Notes: generated from the sequence alone by a model not told the origin. A stretch of DNA of 64,000 nucleotides from Liolophura sinensis (GCF_032854445.1 NC_088295.1:36054510-36118509); one strand, 5' to 3'; shown: positions 13,601 through 23,514, numbered from the stretch's first letter. Translations and numbers: made by a program.

Positions 13601-14335
13601 ATGCCAATTTGGCAAGGACCGTTCACTCCACGCTCCGACATTTCGTGTGTAAGACCACACGAAAACTGTGGTAGAATGGCACAACCATGTAATAAAATGT
13701 ATAACACTGCTCCATTCCTAGCAGGAGACTGCAATAATAGGCAAACCACCTATATGCAACCACAACCCGGATATTGTCACAACAATAACCTACCACATGG
13801 ACAAAATAGAAACTCCAGTTGCATGAAAAGTGGCAGTGATGTTAATTTTCAAGGGAACCGCTGTAACCTGAATCAGCCCTACCACGCCGATATGCATCAA
13901 AGACTTGGCAATTTTAGAACTTTGCCATTTGATCAAGGTGATTTTACGTGTCGTGCAAAAACAAACACTTGCAACTTTTCATGGGAATTTCCAACGCCGC
14001 CAGGAATGTGGGATATGGGATTACAAACCGGTAATTGCATGGGAAATTTTTTCAACTCTGAACACGAGCAGAGGAATAACATACGTCACATGGGAACTAA
14101 TCAAGGGAATGTGGAAGCACAACATATCAATAATATGTGGCTGATGCATCCGGCTGGAAATTATCCAGCAGAGCCTGGAAATGTTACTTGGAACATGGGG
14201 CCACACGGGCTAAATTTCATGGACAATTGGAGACAACAGTCCTCCAACTTCAATGGTTACATGGCTCAACAGAGATGCAATTTTTACAATGGTAATTTTC
14301 ACAATGGTAATTTTCACAGTGGTAATTTTCAGTGA
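1..14335 (+). CDS. large low-complexity, probably nuclear protein with clustered SUMO sites (unrecognised family); 5' end off the window
   Basis: I do not recognise this family. Proposed exons: 1(open)-1601, 2846-3397, 4118-4409, 6033-6119, 8359-8396, 8442-8478, 10593-10615 (weak) and 10784-14335. All junctions have GT/AG borders and the reading phases join (0,0,1,1,0,1,0). The frame is open to the left edge, so the ATG at 27 need not be the start. The N-terminal exon is helical and moderately Cys-rich. The middle exons hold repeated charged motifs (RNDHTRWALA, RNDDTRRALA) and a GRGR/Asn/Gln/Met-rich part (MPGNMPGNMP). The last exon holds ten psi-K-x-E sites and tandem repeats. A nuclear, SUMO-regulated role is inference from those motifs. 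Exon 1 may instead end at its stop at 1691, making two genes. Total length exceeds 2000 residues. Gene existence is likely; the single-gene model is moderate. Confidence 0.6.
1602..2845 (+). other. intron, or 3'UTR plus intron, after the first exon
   Basis: There is no open frame of note. If the first exon ends at its stop (1691), this stretch holds a 3'UTR with AATAAA at 2379-2384. Otherwise it is intron 1. Confidence 0.5.
2846..3397 (+). CDS. second exon: acidic/Ser-rich linker with repeated RALA motifs
   Basis: The acceptor is ATTCCAG|GCC and the donor AAAG|GTACTG. The exon is 552 nt, phase 0 at both ends, 184 codons. A second GT inside (3116) could give a shorter form. The product is rich in Ser, Glu and Asp and probably disordered. 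Two degenerate copies of a motif (RNDHTRWALAAAL and RNDDTRRALATN, about 35 residues apart) suggest an internal duplication. A similar string, DLVRRALAEEDF, appears in another frame of the next exon and may be coincidence. The reading frame continues past the donor to 3544, but that extension is AT-rich and intron-like. Confidence 0.65.
3783..3950. repeat. imperfect tandem repeat, about 67 bp x3
   Basis: The motif TTTAGTTTGGCACTAGATTG recurs, with changes, at about 3788, 3856 and 3921. It lies in an intron. Confidence 0.7.
4118..4409 (+). CDS. third exon: Gly/Arg, Gln, Tyr-rich segment
   Basis: The polypyrimidine acceptor TTTGTTTTTCAG precedes 4118, and a perfect donor, GTAAGT, follows 4409. 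Entering in phase 0 gives 97 codons plus one base. The product contains KGIGRGRF and is rich in Arg, Gln, Ser and Tyr, ending NYPSHQ. Two frames are open through this exon. I chose this one because its phase matches the exons on both sides and its composition matches the Asn/Gln/Met-rich downstream exons. Confidence 0.6.
4605..4860. repeat. imperfect tandem repeat, about 70 bp x3-4
   Basis: Units share GGTTAAGCTTTTTCTTATAG, then a CTCCTGTATAATGGC-like string and CTCATTTATGGAT-like sequence. Intronic. Confidence 0.65.
5494..5525. repeat. perfect inverted repeat, 14-bp arms, 4-base loop
   Basis: CTTCCCATGACAGG at 5494-5507 and its exact complement at 5512-5525 enclose ATTG. Short direct repeats of ACAGGATTGCC lie just upstream (5462-5485), so the hairpin probably arose from local duplication and inversion. 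Confidence 0.9.
6033..6119 (+). CDS. fourth exon: Met/Pro/Gly/Asn repeat
   Basis: The acceptor is GCTTACAG|GTAACT and the donor GTAG|GTATCT; 87 nt, phase 1 in and out. The product has three short MPGN/MPVGN-type copies, consistent with the Asn/Gly-rich tail of the last exon. This supports membership of the same gene. Confidence 0.55.
   Translation, partial: VTWFVCQIMACLETCLETCLLAILFWHM
7775..8337. repeat. minisatellite, about 39-bp unit, about 14 copies, intronic
   Basis: Units such as CATAAAGTATAGTGTGTGTC followed by CAAAAGTATAGTATGTGC repeat with period near 39 bp, themselves made of two related half-units. The period is a multiple of three, so long spurious frames are open on both strands. 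I do not call these genes. Confidence 0.9.
8359..8478 (+). CDS. two small exons (8359-8396 and 8442-8478)
   Basis: 8359-8396 (38 nt) has the acceptor ATTTTACAG and donor CACAG|GTAGCT. 8442-8478 (37 nt) has the acceptor TCTTTCCAG and donor CAAG|GTATTT. Entering in phase 1 they read GTNTCRTLTMVTQ and QAHAVTKTVPKQ without a stop; other phases hit stops. The intron between them would be only 45 nt, very short for this gene, so one or both calls may be wrong. Confidence 0.4.
8717..8735. repeat. poly-C tract, 19 bp
   Basis: Uninterrupted C run in an intron. Confidence 0.95.
10593..10615 (+). CDS. possible 23-nt microexon
   Basis: The acceptor CTGGTTCAG and the weak donor AAAG|GTTTGC flank 23 nt. 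This is the size needed to convert the phase-1 end at 8478 into the phase-0 start of the last exon at 10784. It is proposed mainly because it repairs the phase, so it is speculative. Confidence 0.25.
10784..14335 (+). CDS. 3.5-kb last exon: SUMO-consensus cluster, tandem repeats, Asn/Gly-rich tail
   Basis: The acceptor TTTTTCTAG precedes 10784, and the frame is open for 1183 codons to the TGA at 14333-14335. Ten psi-K-x-E sites lie between about 10874 and 12515 (IKTE twice, VKSE twice, VKEE, VKVE, VKRE, VKAE, IKCE, IKLE). One is followed by an acidic/Ser stretch (VKVEPPSDSDEE), as in negatively charged SUMO motifs. A 25-residue unit is duplicated near 11796-11940. A Pro/Arg/His-rich repeat array spans about 12720-13690. 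The tail is Asn, Met, Gly and His-rich and ends in NGNFHNGNFHSGNFQ-type copies. No globular domain is recognisable. Nuclear localisation and SUMO modification are inferences from motif density. A polyadenylation signal lies at 14793-14798. Confidence 0.8.
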   Translation, partial: TPGSDDTKPNQILQTKIATDANRNQRGDGHIKTEPLDNNDAPDNFLDLRCAALSSAIEGESGQKCKCQVMKSTFQTETPLCKARSSDRRLDNNRILPRDFVIKTEPCDSPIVCRTPVNIASLSLSVKSEMPTDSSATPYTPHTHQVMGNPRLSSGFIRCATATTQPGNPKVTQSTEYSEYQKSILDESECLPCPTKVTKLSSLVQVKEEAVYEHPNPSDIYQPKVIPKTICSQFNASHGTDNGQTVSNREVNGAHSFSVLRSCEVKVKVEPPSDSDEERRVNPEKCKFKMTPQPSSTRSKSSNCPGSKTLVQKVKREPVCNGHVCIAEMNSPKQYQSDTAQIITTPKYVGPVGANVEPLPDTAQMTTTPKYVGPVGANVEPLPDTSVCSNCKTSNFDRHYQGNLYKSARATNVWTPEHSDHGGFELPSGTFKKERECGRSNGYLAVKSENRAQSVKNRVQVKATVLSDDSGINSSIQKASSALVKAEQILDPTNSGVAVIPLEDGRRTTQTGSKMQSPVNKSCRRETVCPPGKTLIIGKSESEDNETNNASQHIVQPETTNENERATFGKVIKCEIKLENNGKCMMLKSAEVLSGQGSIGSENGDTVTGLSPQTSGSLQQAGYDHKTMTTPIELESSIQTLKRDLIGQSTIAQGQLTPRSSICTPVKMGKRCVKPHENSGGMTQLGNKISQSTIREEQLTPRSNNSASVTVGQSCVKPHNYTGIMTELWSKTSQSTIHQGPRIRRPDINAVLKARQSCMKPNETSGRTTQHNKSAQSTVRQGPLTPRSEISVPVKVGQSFVRPHENCSRMAQPHDMPIWQGPFTPRSDISCVRPHEDCSRMAQPYNMPIWQGPFTPRSDISYVRPHENCRRMAQPYNMPIWQGPFTPRSDISCVTPHENSGRMAQPYNMPIWQGSFTPRSDISCVRPHENSGRMAQPYIMPIWQGPFTPRSDISCVRPHENCGRMAQPCNKMYNTAPFLAGDCNNRQTTYMQPQPGYCHNNNLPHGQNRNSSCMKSGSDVNFQGNRCNLNQPYHADMHQRLGNFRTLPFDQGDFTCRAKTNTCNFSWEFPTPPGMWDMGLQTGNCMGNFFNSEHEQRNNIRHMGTNQGNVEAQHINNMWLMHPAGNYPAEPGNVTWNMGPHGLNFMDNWRQQSSNFNGYMAQQRCNFYNGNFHNGNFHSGNFQ
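11796..11940 (+). repeat. coding tandem duplication, 75-bp unit x2
   Basis: Two adjacent 25-residue copies beginning DTAQ and ending in VEPLP differ at only a couple of residues, indicating a recent in-frame duplication inside the last exon. Confidence 0.85.
12720..13690 (+). repeat. coding tandem array with two unit lengths (about 42-43 and 31 residues)
   Basis: Four upstream units of about 42-43 residues (core QLTPRS ... CVKPHENS) are diverged from one another. Five downstream units of 31 residues (core WQGPFTPRSDIS ... VRPHEN ... RMAQPY) are nearly identical at the DNA level, with period 93 bp. The short unit looks like the long one lacking an internal block of about 11 residues (PVKVGQSF region). 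The array stays in frame throughout. Confidence 0.9.
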
Positions 14336-17254
14336 AATTTACCTCTGCCGCTTAGAAAGGCACATGAGAACAAGAAACATAGAGCTTAAATTTCGTATCA
14401 ACCAGAGGAAATGAAGAAGCACTTTCTTTTTTTTTTGTCATTTTCAGATGATACCTATACTAGTATTTATGCATGCAATGGAGAGGATTCTGCATGTTCG
14501 CACTAAAGAAAGGTGACTTAAGTGCATTTTAGTCTGATAACAGGGTTCTGTGCGAGTTCATTTTGGGCCTATCCCAGAATGTTTGTATGCTTCAGTCTAC
14601 TTGTGTGCAGATAACTTCACATTGTGTCAAATATACAATTACACCAGAGATAATCATCACATGCATGGAGCATGTAAGCATTTATTTTCATTACACGTAT
14701 GCATTTAGGTTTACCAGGTTTCTTCCACCATACTATTGGCCGACTTGGTACATGTATGAGAGAAAAATTCTTGAGCACGTTACCTCCAGTCAAATAAAAA
14801 TCATTAATGTTGTTACTCTCTAACTTTTTCAAAAGACCGGCTTCGGAAGAAGTCATTTATCACCGAAGTGATGTTTTTGTATCAACAGTTATTTTGCAAT
14901 GCCGAGCTTAGAATTTGTAGACGGATGACTTGGCTGTCTATTTGTGATGTTTGGATTGTGGCCAGCGTATGTATATACCGTCAAATTCTACCTGTATCTC
15001 ACCTGTATGTAGAGAACACTGATATATGTTACATACAATGTTCATGTGCGTATTTACTCATGGAATCGTGAGCGCTATAAATCCTGTGTTAATTAAACAA
15101 AAGAAACCACTTTGTCGTGATATTGTGCCAAATTAAAAGTAAAACTGTTGCTGAAGTCCAACCCTCTAGAACTTGCACCAGAAAGGTTCCGCTTGTAGGT
15201 GGAATGGTGGCACGGAATTCATTTGTATGTCGTCACATGTCAAGAGATTGTAATTCTAATTTTTCAGTTCTCATTTTCACTGCGTATAGTATATGGCTGA
15301 ATTCAGGCTAACGTGTCTGTTAATTATATGAATTACCCTATGAGAGTTTACTATTTGTACTAAAAAGTTGAAGATCTGAAGCCTTTTAACAAGACTTTTT
15401 AACAAAGCATTTCTCTTACGTAACTTTTTCTGTAAAACGTCGTGATTTAAGGGGAAAGTTCCGAAAAATTGATGTACGAATTAGGCTTAAGTTTTGTGAA
15501 GTCCGGCTCATTTGAATGCTATTCATATTTAATACGTTTCAATCTCTTCTTTGAAAGTGTTTAAAGAGCATATCTAGGTTAATATCTAGTGTATTCTTTT
15601 GATAATCATGCGCTCAGTGAAAATAGCACACGAGCTTTTCATTTGTTGTAATATATAGTTAAAAATACATGGATCTTGATTTTGACGTGTATACATCTTG
15701 TAAATGTATATATGTGTGTGTGTACATAAATCAATGTTTATTCCGTATATAGTTGTATTACCTGTGTTTTGCTTGTAACTTGCCCGCTACAGACTTGCAT
15801 TTTATCCAACTATATATAGCAATGCCCATTTAAAACAATCCCTATATTTGACACACCGTGAAAATGGCATGCCTCTACTTCGCATTGACAACTGCATTAA
15901 TTCCACAGCCAATGAACAGACAATGTTTGTAGCCCTTTGCAAGATCAGAGGAACGTATAATATGTGCAAAAACTTATCATGGCCGTTGAAAAATTTGAGA
16001 CGTCATAAGTTCATAATTTGCGTTCAATTTATCGATATTCTACACTGCGTTCACTTCACTTCACTCCCTCGTGCAAAAACATACTCCGTTAAAGACGTTC
16101 CCAGGAGGACAACGGATTTATCCGTTCCTGGTTATTTATTATTTCGTTAACGGGAATGAATGAATTCATTAAATCAACGAAAATGCATTTTCTCGTCCTT
16201 CATCAGACGGATTCAATGGACGATTTTCGAAGGACAACTTCCTTCCCTTGTTAGATGTATGTTGTTTTCTTTCATACTTCGGTGTTTCTCTTTCGTTTTC
16301 GTATCAAACCTGGTCCCTGATCGAAGCCTATGCGCTTATATCCATTCTGACAGTATTAAAAACGCGGATCGGTGTTCAAATTTTACTTAACTGGGGTATG
16401 AGCATGTATATATGTAGGATTATAATCTAATAGATTTGTACTATACTCAGTCTTTGAATGTTGGGTGAGCTGTTCACTAAGTCAGAAAATATTTTTTGGT
16501 CCTGTATGTCGTGCCATGGTGGTACGTTATGGTAATTCAACACTGCACTTATCTATCCAAAGTCTTCGCTTCCTTTGTGTACGTGCTCACCGTTGATCAC
16601 ACGGAGTTAAAACGTTTAGGTGGGAGCAGCATTCGTTGTGCGCTTGCTAGTTATATAGGTAATTTGGAATTCTTTGGTTCCTTACGTGGTAATAAGGTTA
16701 CTACTCTTCAAACCGGATTTCGACAGGTCAACCTTTTCCGCGCGCACTAAAATTGAATCCGACAGACAACATGGCTTTCGCTCAGCTTCACCTTGGAGAA
16801 GCAGTATAGGTTCAAATAATTAAGCAATTAATGTAGGTCTAAATTTGGATCATACCTGTATATGTAATAGACTGTCTTCCTTGAGATGAGCAACCGATAC
16901 AGAAATATTTGACGGCATATACAGGTGAAAAACGACATTTGTCGGCTAATGTCGCTTTCTTGGGCCAAGGGATTCAGACTGTTTAAGATTTCCCAGAGAC
17001 ATTGCCAGTGAAAGGCCAATTTATAGAGTGATTGTTGTGGTTAATTTCGAACACAAGTAAGCTCGTGATGTTTAACCTTGAAAAGTATAAACATTCATCC
17101 AAAATAAGCTCACTTCCAAGTACATCCTATCAAAATTCAAGGGTTCCAATGATCAATCCATGGTAACCCGTCCTTAAAGTTGACCCTTGCATAAGTTTTA
17201 ACCCGACATGAATAAGCCTTCTTCCTCAGGTTTCTTACTATGCGTCAGACTCAT

Positions 17255-17550
17255 TCAGTGGCCTGATGGTTAGAGCTTTAGGGGACCTGGGGTAAAATCC
17301 CGGTTGAGACTTCAAAAATGGTATTTGTTCCTGTCTGTGGTGGTGCTCAGCACTGGGAGGTTAGAGCAAGAAAACAAGACTGGTTAACCCAGTGTAGGTA
17401 TAAAATAACTAGATGGGGAGTCCTGGCTGGTGTCTTCAGCATGATACTTCAGTGGCGGCGGCATGGACTCGTCCTGCCATAAGAAGGCGCGGTATACGTA
17501 TACACACGTAATGACTCCTCGTATGACTGAAAAATTAAGTATGACAAAAC
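17255..17550 (+). mobile_element. tRNA-headed SINE, second family
   Basis: The head contains an A-box-like TGGCCTGATGGTTAGAGC and a B-box-like GGGTAAAATCCCGG. The body has the TGATACTTCAGTGGCGGC region and the tail ATGACTGAAAAATTAAGTAT followed by ACCCAAGCAC. Diverged copies of the same family lie at 36063-36397 and 47690-47968. Confidence 0.75.
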
Positions 17551-18117
17551 ACCCAAGCACACATGCATATACATACATGTACATACTATGCATGTTTACT
17601 CAATTCACAACATCCACTATTAGCTGATGTGTTTCCAAGTGGACGTGAAACCAGTAGATCTGCAAGAGTAATCGGACTTGTATGAACTCCAAGAAGGTGG
17701 TGGCCACAAATACATAACACATGGGTTCATATTTTATTTTTTGTTGACCCGCTTTGTTGAGTGTTTTTCTGATCCGCCTTTTTTTTTTTTTTTTTTTTGT
17801 CTGAGGTGGCATGTTTATAATAGGTTAAAAAAATTTTCTTGACAGGCTTTCTGTGCCTAGCATTTCCAGTATGCTAAATATTGGTAGTATTTTCAAGCAA
17901 AATCAGGAGGACTGATCGGCATATAAAGATTCCCTTTTGTTATAAACCATCCTGTCCAGTGAATCCGTAATTTGTCATGAAGTTGCTTTCAGTATCAGAT
18001 ACGGTTTGATGTATTGGAACCCCTCTTTGATACAACTGAAATACTCCCACTGCCATTTTCTCTTCTCTCATTAAAATAAAACCCGAAAACACCACAGCTC
18101 AAGTATTCCTGATTGAA

Positions 18118-18123
18118 TTTATT
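18118..18123 (-). terminator. polyadenylation signal of NDUFS6
   Basis: AATAAA on the minus strand, about 95 nt after the NDUFS6 stop codon. Confidence 0.6.
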
Positions 18124-18218
18124 ATCTGCATATTCATACATGTACAAACTATTATATATATATATAGGTCAAAACAAAACCAGTCTACAGAATTCCATAC
18201 ACACACACAAGGTTATCT

Positions 18219-21200
18219 CTATTCACGCATCTGAGCTAAATACTCCTCATATGTGATTGAGGGACCATGCTTGGCCTCATTATAATACTTCTTCTGGATG
18301 AACTTCCGGCCCGAGTAACCACAAGTTCCAATCTCAGGTTTGTCCTGTAGACAGAAATAAAATACAAATACAGATATCATGCACAAGTCCTACTGCATCA
18401 TGTTACAACACTTTCTGGTAAACTTGTTCTCAAACCGGTCTGCTAATTTCTCTACATCTTGTGAAACCAACCACCAGTTGCACACAGAGGTATTAGCAGA
18501 AACATACAAATGCACACAGTATGACAGCTGAAACGATAGGTGCAAAAATCATCCTCAGATTCGAGGGATAAAAGGGTGACTACTGGATTCCTTATAAATC
18601 CCACATTTTGGGGGGTATCCTGAATCATACTGGGGTCTCTTGCACAAACAATCATAGCTAAAGTTGGTTCAGCACCATGGCAACATATGTTCTTCATGTG
18701 CGTCGCCATGGTAGTTACGATCATCTTAATTATGGTCGCTCTGTGCAAGCAGCCCCCTGGAGATTACTTGTCAAACATAAAATATTACAGTAGTTTACTT
18801 AAAGAGTGAAGGATGAACCGCAGAGACAATTAGGGGGAACCATGGTATATGCCTGACAACAGCTGCCTAGCAGACTTTGTACAACCATAAGGACAACCCT
18901 TCATAAGTGTTTTGAATCATTTACACAGGTACATATCCATTTTATTTCATTATCTATTTGATTGTTGCTTAAAACAATACTCAAGAATGTTTCACTTATT
19001 TGATGGTGGTCAGTTTTATGGGTAGAAGAAACCCTCAGCAATTTACTGAAACATTTCTCCAAATGTGATGTACACACCATGACTGCCCAAATAGCCACAC
19101 AAGCGCCTTGGCAACTGCTTACTATCATCAAAAAGTAATAGCTTAGGAATATTACAAATTTCTTGTTTTAGGCCAGGTTTGAACCTAAACCTTGTGTGTT
19201 CTTTGCAACTGAAAGACCTCAGACCACTACACCAGGGCCCACTCCCAAATGTAGTTCATTTTGACTGGTGTAAATACTGTAACTCAAAGAAGACCAATGG
19301 ATGTGTCTTTTCACAAATATTTACATGTGATAATAGAATTCTGACTTTTATAAAGCTTGAACAAGGCATTTACATATCATGGCACGAACAAACACCTGCA
19401 GTAAGTTGCAGGATTGGTGGCTCTGTAAATATTGGTCAAACCATCCCAGGCTCCAAGCAAAAAATACCATGTCTGACACACAGCTCTTCCTTCCATACTG
19501 ATCTACTCTGATAAAATACAACTAAATTATTACCCAAATTTATTTCTTAAATGATTGCCTAACTGATCATTGTAAAGTTGGATTTGCAGTCAGAGACCTG
19601 AAAGAATTAATAATCTCATACTATGTACAAACCTCATATAAAACCACAGTCTACCTATCACAGGCTAAATACAGATATTGCACCATGAGCTGTAGAAAGT
19701 TTACAGAGCTGTATACATGCCATGGTATAGCAGACAGAATTGACAAGCACTGACCAGATTGATGTAGACCTTTGGGTGACCGAGGGCTCCTCCGCTGTTA
19801 CTCCACACGTGACGACCATTGACAACAACAATGGGATCCTCAGCAATCAGATCTATAGCGAACCTCTCATTCACCTGTGATGTAATAAGCGCAGTTACTA
19901 CTGGCATGAATCAATTAGCCGCTAAAAATTCCGATCAGTAAATGGCTCAACTCGGGTGCCAAAGCAAAGGACAATATCAAAACGATCTATTCAAAGATAC
20001 AGTGATGCTTGTCAACTTATACAAGGTATTATTAATGCCTTGATAGTGCGTCAAACTTTAGTCCTATTTAAAGGTGTGCAATCTACTTCGTAGGAGGGGA
20101 ACATATAGGTTTACACACCATAAATATAATTCTACGTTTTCATTTTCTGTCTTCAAAATAGAGGAGCAAATGAGACAAACGTAGCAATCTGTACTACGTC
20201 GCAATAATTAATGGAATGGTATACAGCACACATTACATCATCAATTTGTTCCAGAATTACAACACCATTGTAACAATATTCATTTAAGCTTTCACAAATG
20301 CATGACTGTAAGAAAGTCACCTGACCTATGTTTGCTCAAGCCCCTCTAGCGGCTTTATTTCACCGATGAAAAGAACAAAGAGCATTATCTCAGAGGGGCT
20401 CAAATCCGTTTGTCAATTTATATGTTGAGGGAGGTTATGGATGATATTTTTGAGATTTCAAACAAGTCTTTAACCAGCATTTACATGTTCAATCCTTGTG
20501 TCATTCTACATTCATGCTGATCTGTTGGTTACAAATCTAGCTTTGAAAATGATGCATGTTGCTAGGTTGTTAGTGACAGAATCATGGTTGTCATGAAATA
20601 AACTCAAACAGACGTTTTCATTGGATCAGAGGTGGTTCGTCCTGACAAGAGAATCAACAGCCATTGACTGTGACTTCACTCATTTTGCTTTACTCCTGTA
20701 TCACATTTAAGGTGATGAGGCAAATATCCTCATCCTATATGCATACATTTTTGTAAAGTTGTATTATGTATTAATTTATAAATTTATTTATTTATTTATT
20801 TGACTGGTGGGTTACGCCAAACTCATACTGATCACAGTGGAGAATGGCTCCTGGGTCACTGCGCCATGCTGTCAAACTAACCACCTTGGCCACAGAGGCC
20901 CCATGTATTATATAGAACTAGATGATGTATCAGTAAACAATGCAGGCCTACCCTAATTGCCCAACCTTTTCGCATATGAAAGAGCACCTTTTATGAATAT
21001 TTTTAATATGATCTTGCAGACAAAACTACTGTTGGGTTGACTAATTTTAAGGCTTCACAAAAAGTATGACTTTATCAGTCTACACAGAACAATGCCTTCA
21101 GAATATGCTTGAATAAACACCTTGCAAACATGAAAAAAACCTGAATTAAGGTAAATACTTACCAGTTTATCTTTGCCCACAAACCTTGCTTGTCTATAAT

Positions 21201-23514
21201 CATCTGCCTCCCAAACCTACAGCGAAAAAAGAATTTTATTTATTAACTTAACCGTGGTATTTAATACTAAGTTTTTAGTAAGATATTAGGTTAAGTTTTT
21301 GACTCATATTGATAATTTACTATTAAAACTTGATATTAAAGAATCATGAGTTAGAAATTCTCTCTATCCCATAAATGCAAAGTCGAAAAACACGAAAAAA
21401 GGTGTGTAACATGCGCAAGTCAACATGAAGGCAGCTAAATCCTGGCTACACACACAACACAGAACACTCAAAAACTTCAAAAGCAACATCTTTCAATTAT
21501 CTTTGTGTAACAATTACATGGAAATGATACAGGCATCTTCAAGATATCTAGGGCTAGTCTAGTGCAGATGAAAAATTGGTGTGGCAAAAGAAAGTACATG
21601 TAGTTGGCACATGTGTAGCTTTTGACCGGCAGATTTATTATCATTATTATTATTCAACTGTCATAAACCAATCAAGTAGCTGTCAACTTTGTTGATGAAA
21701 CAAGGTATACGATTTTCTATCCAACCCCTTTATGCCATGTTTCATGTGGGAACAAATTTTTCCCTGAACATTGTACACACTGGCATTGTACACTTTGAAC
21801 AAGCATTAAACACTGCACATATAGAACATCAAGTGCAGTCCGACACATGTAGTTCCCAGAGGGTATGGTCCAAAATTCTGAACATGTACCTTTTATTCAA
21901 GTGGTGCAGTCGTAAGAGTTACAACGTGAAACATGATCAAACGTGTTCTGAAATATTTTGCTCCATTACCACCTATAAGAGTTGTATTTTAGTCTGGTAT
22001 TATGCCTAGGATGTACTCTTTTATGCAGAAGAGTCTGGGGAATGAAAAAAAAAGTGTGAAATCTTTCAGAAAAAAGGATGTAACCTAAAAATGCAAGCTT
22101 ATAAGTGGGATTTCTCTTTACGGTTGTTAGCCATGCGAATTCTTGGATTACGATTACCTTTTAACTACTTGAAAGACAAGTTACGACCTGTACTCCCGAA
22201 TGGGCCAAGCAGGTATGTTGAGCAATTTCTGCATACCAGGTTTATCGCAAGCAAGCCGGTATTCTGGGAGGAAAATGACAGACTAGGCTAGCAGGCTCAT
22301 GGTTATATGCCCAATAGGCGTTTCAGAGGAAGCAGGGGGAAAGACTACCATATGTAAAACACATTACTTTACAGTAGTTGCTACATTAAATACACATCTG
22401 TTGAATATATGCAGGGAGAAATAACTCGCCCTTTCAGGCCAGCCAGAAATACCCACTGTGACTTTTTACTCTCCCGCAGTTATGTGGTCTTCGATGTTCA
22501 CTGTATGATACCGCGCCTCACAGTGGGAGCCCGGCTTAACGTGAACTGCCTTGAAAAGGATCCCATCATGTGCACTTACTTAGAGTAAAAAACGTCAGCT
22601 CCACCGCATTGCCACCATACGTCCCTACTCGATGTAGTGTAGATTTATTGCAGCCTCAGAGGCTACCACTGTATACGCTCCTCAGCGAATGCTGCCATCT
22701 TCCCACTGCTCCACAATGAAGTACGACATGCGCGTAGCTGCTTAACATGGCGGCATTCTGCGAGGAGCGTATTCCATGGCTTCATGGCTATAATAAATAT
22801 ATTCTAAATTTCTGAATTGAGTTAGTACATATGATGGCATTGCAATGGGCACGGAAAGCAGGTCTTTAGGTTGGTGTCTTTTATTTGCACAAGACTTGTT
22901 CGATAACAAAGAGAATAGGCCTGGACCTTCGCTGAGTACGAAATTAACACTGTAAGCGTCGAGACTCTAATGACGCTAAGCCAGTATAAGAAAAGGAGTT
23001 GGATTCTTTCGGGCTACCAAGGTGTCAGAGATCAACATGTGATCAACCGTTGTGTTAAGTGCCTTGCCGCGATGGCCATGTAGTTTTCGGCTCTATTGGA
23101 TTTACACGGGATCGGAGTGAGGACATTTGGCCGAGATGAGCATTTCGGTCAACTACGAGTGCGGACACACTTTCTATCCGCCTCAACATCGATGAGTGAC
23201 GGACAGCTCGTAAAGCAGATACGGTTATATGACAGGTAGCACTGTTGGTATCGCGGCCGTTATCCGTCAGAGCTAAAGTAACTTGTATCCAACTCCCAAG
23301 GATCGAAATAAGCGTTGTTGTTGTTGTGTTCTTCGTAACAGTTTTGGTACTTTGGTTTTATAAGTGTTGTCCATGGTTTTACCTGTCCAGTGTGGGTTGG
23401 CTTGTAGATATTTGATCCTGGCTGACACACACAACTTGAAGAACTAAATAATCTAGTGCTGGCAGCCGAATACGGCAGACGAGAAATCGTCCTCAACAAC
23501 ATCGATGCTGCCAT
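18219..23514 (-). CDS. NDUFS6: NADH dehydrogenase (ubiquinone) iron-sulfur protein 6, mitochondrial
   Basis: Accessory subunit of respiratory complex I in the mitochondrial inner membrane, near the N-module/Q-module junction. Exons on the minus strand: 23383-23514, 21163-21216, 19755-19874 and 18219-18344, all phase 0 with GT/AG borders, giving 143 residues. The N-terminus is Arg/Ser-rich and acid-free, as in a mitochondrial presequence. Family landmarks are THTGQ, the [10 protein letters not shown] block, [13 protein letters not shown] and [16 protein letters not shown]. Vertebrate NDUFS6 binds zinc through Cys87, His96, Cys112 and Cys115 (human numbering). Here His95 and Cys110 are kept, but the first Cys aligns with Trp86 and the last with Ser113 (CGYS for CGYC). 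The C-terminus carries about 20 extra residues ([18 protein letters not shown]). Identity is certain; zinc binding is doubtful. Confidence 0.95.
18632..18757. mobile_element. MITE-like element with terminal inverted repeats
   Basis: The left end GGGGTCTCTTGCACAAA and the reverse complement of the right end, GGGGCTGCTTGCACAGAG, are imperfect inverted repeats. The interior is also partly palindromic around CCATGG. The size, about 126 bp, fits a short non-autonomous DNA transposon. It lies between NDUFS6 exons 3 and 4. A related end occurs at 41951. Confidence 0.6.
19152..19235 (-). mobile_element. tRNA-like SINE head (fragment)
   Basis: On the minus strand it reads GGGCCCTGGTGTAGTGGTCT (A-box-like) and later GGTTCAAACCTGGCC (B-box-like). 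The cloverleaf is not convincing enough for a functional tRNA. Intronic in NDUFS6. Confidence 0.4.
20775..20905 (-). mobile_element. MetaSINE-like copy, internally deleted
   Basis: The (AAAT)n tail, a tail-proximal block and the tRNA head (GGGGCCTCTGTGGCC on the minus strand) are present; the middle is missing. In NDUFS6 intron 2. Confidence 0.7.
21893..22135 (+). repeat. dispersed repeat, copy A
   Basis: It shares with 32755-32985 the strings TCAAGTGGTGCA, AAGAGTTGTATTTTAGT, GCAGAAGAGTCTGGG and GTGGGATTTC in the same order and orientation. This copy is in NDUFS6 intron 1; the other is in PP2A intron 1. Family unknown. Confidence 0.7.

Larger units (their letters stand above)
14336..18218. 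other. 3'UTR of the plus-strand gene, then intergenic
   Basis: The 3'UTR probably ends near the AATAAA at 14793-14798. No convincing gene follows. A tRNA-headed SINE lies at 17255-17550. The minus-strand polyadenylation signal of NDUFS6 (TTTATT as read here) lies at about 18118-18123. Short open frames in between have no coding character. Confidence 0.6.

Noticed and set aside
13103-13749. Minus-strand frames of 193 and 213 codons opposite the last exon
   Set aside because: Shadow frames of the 93-bp coding repeat on the plus strand, which has the long open frame and sensible splice border.
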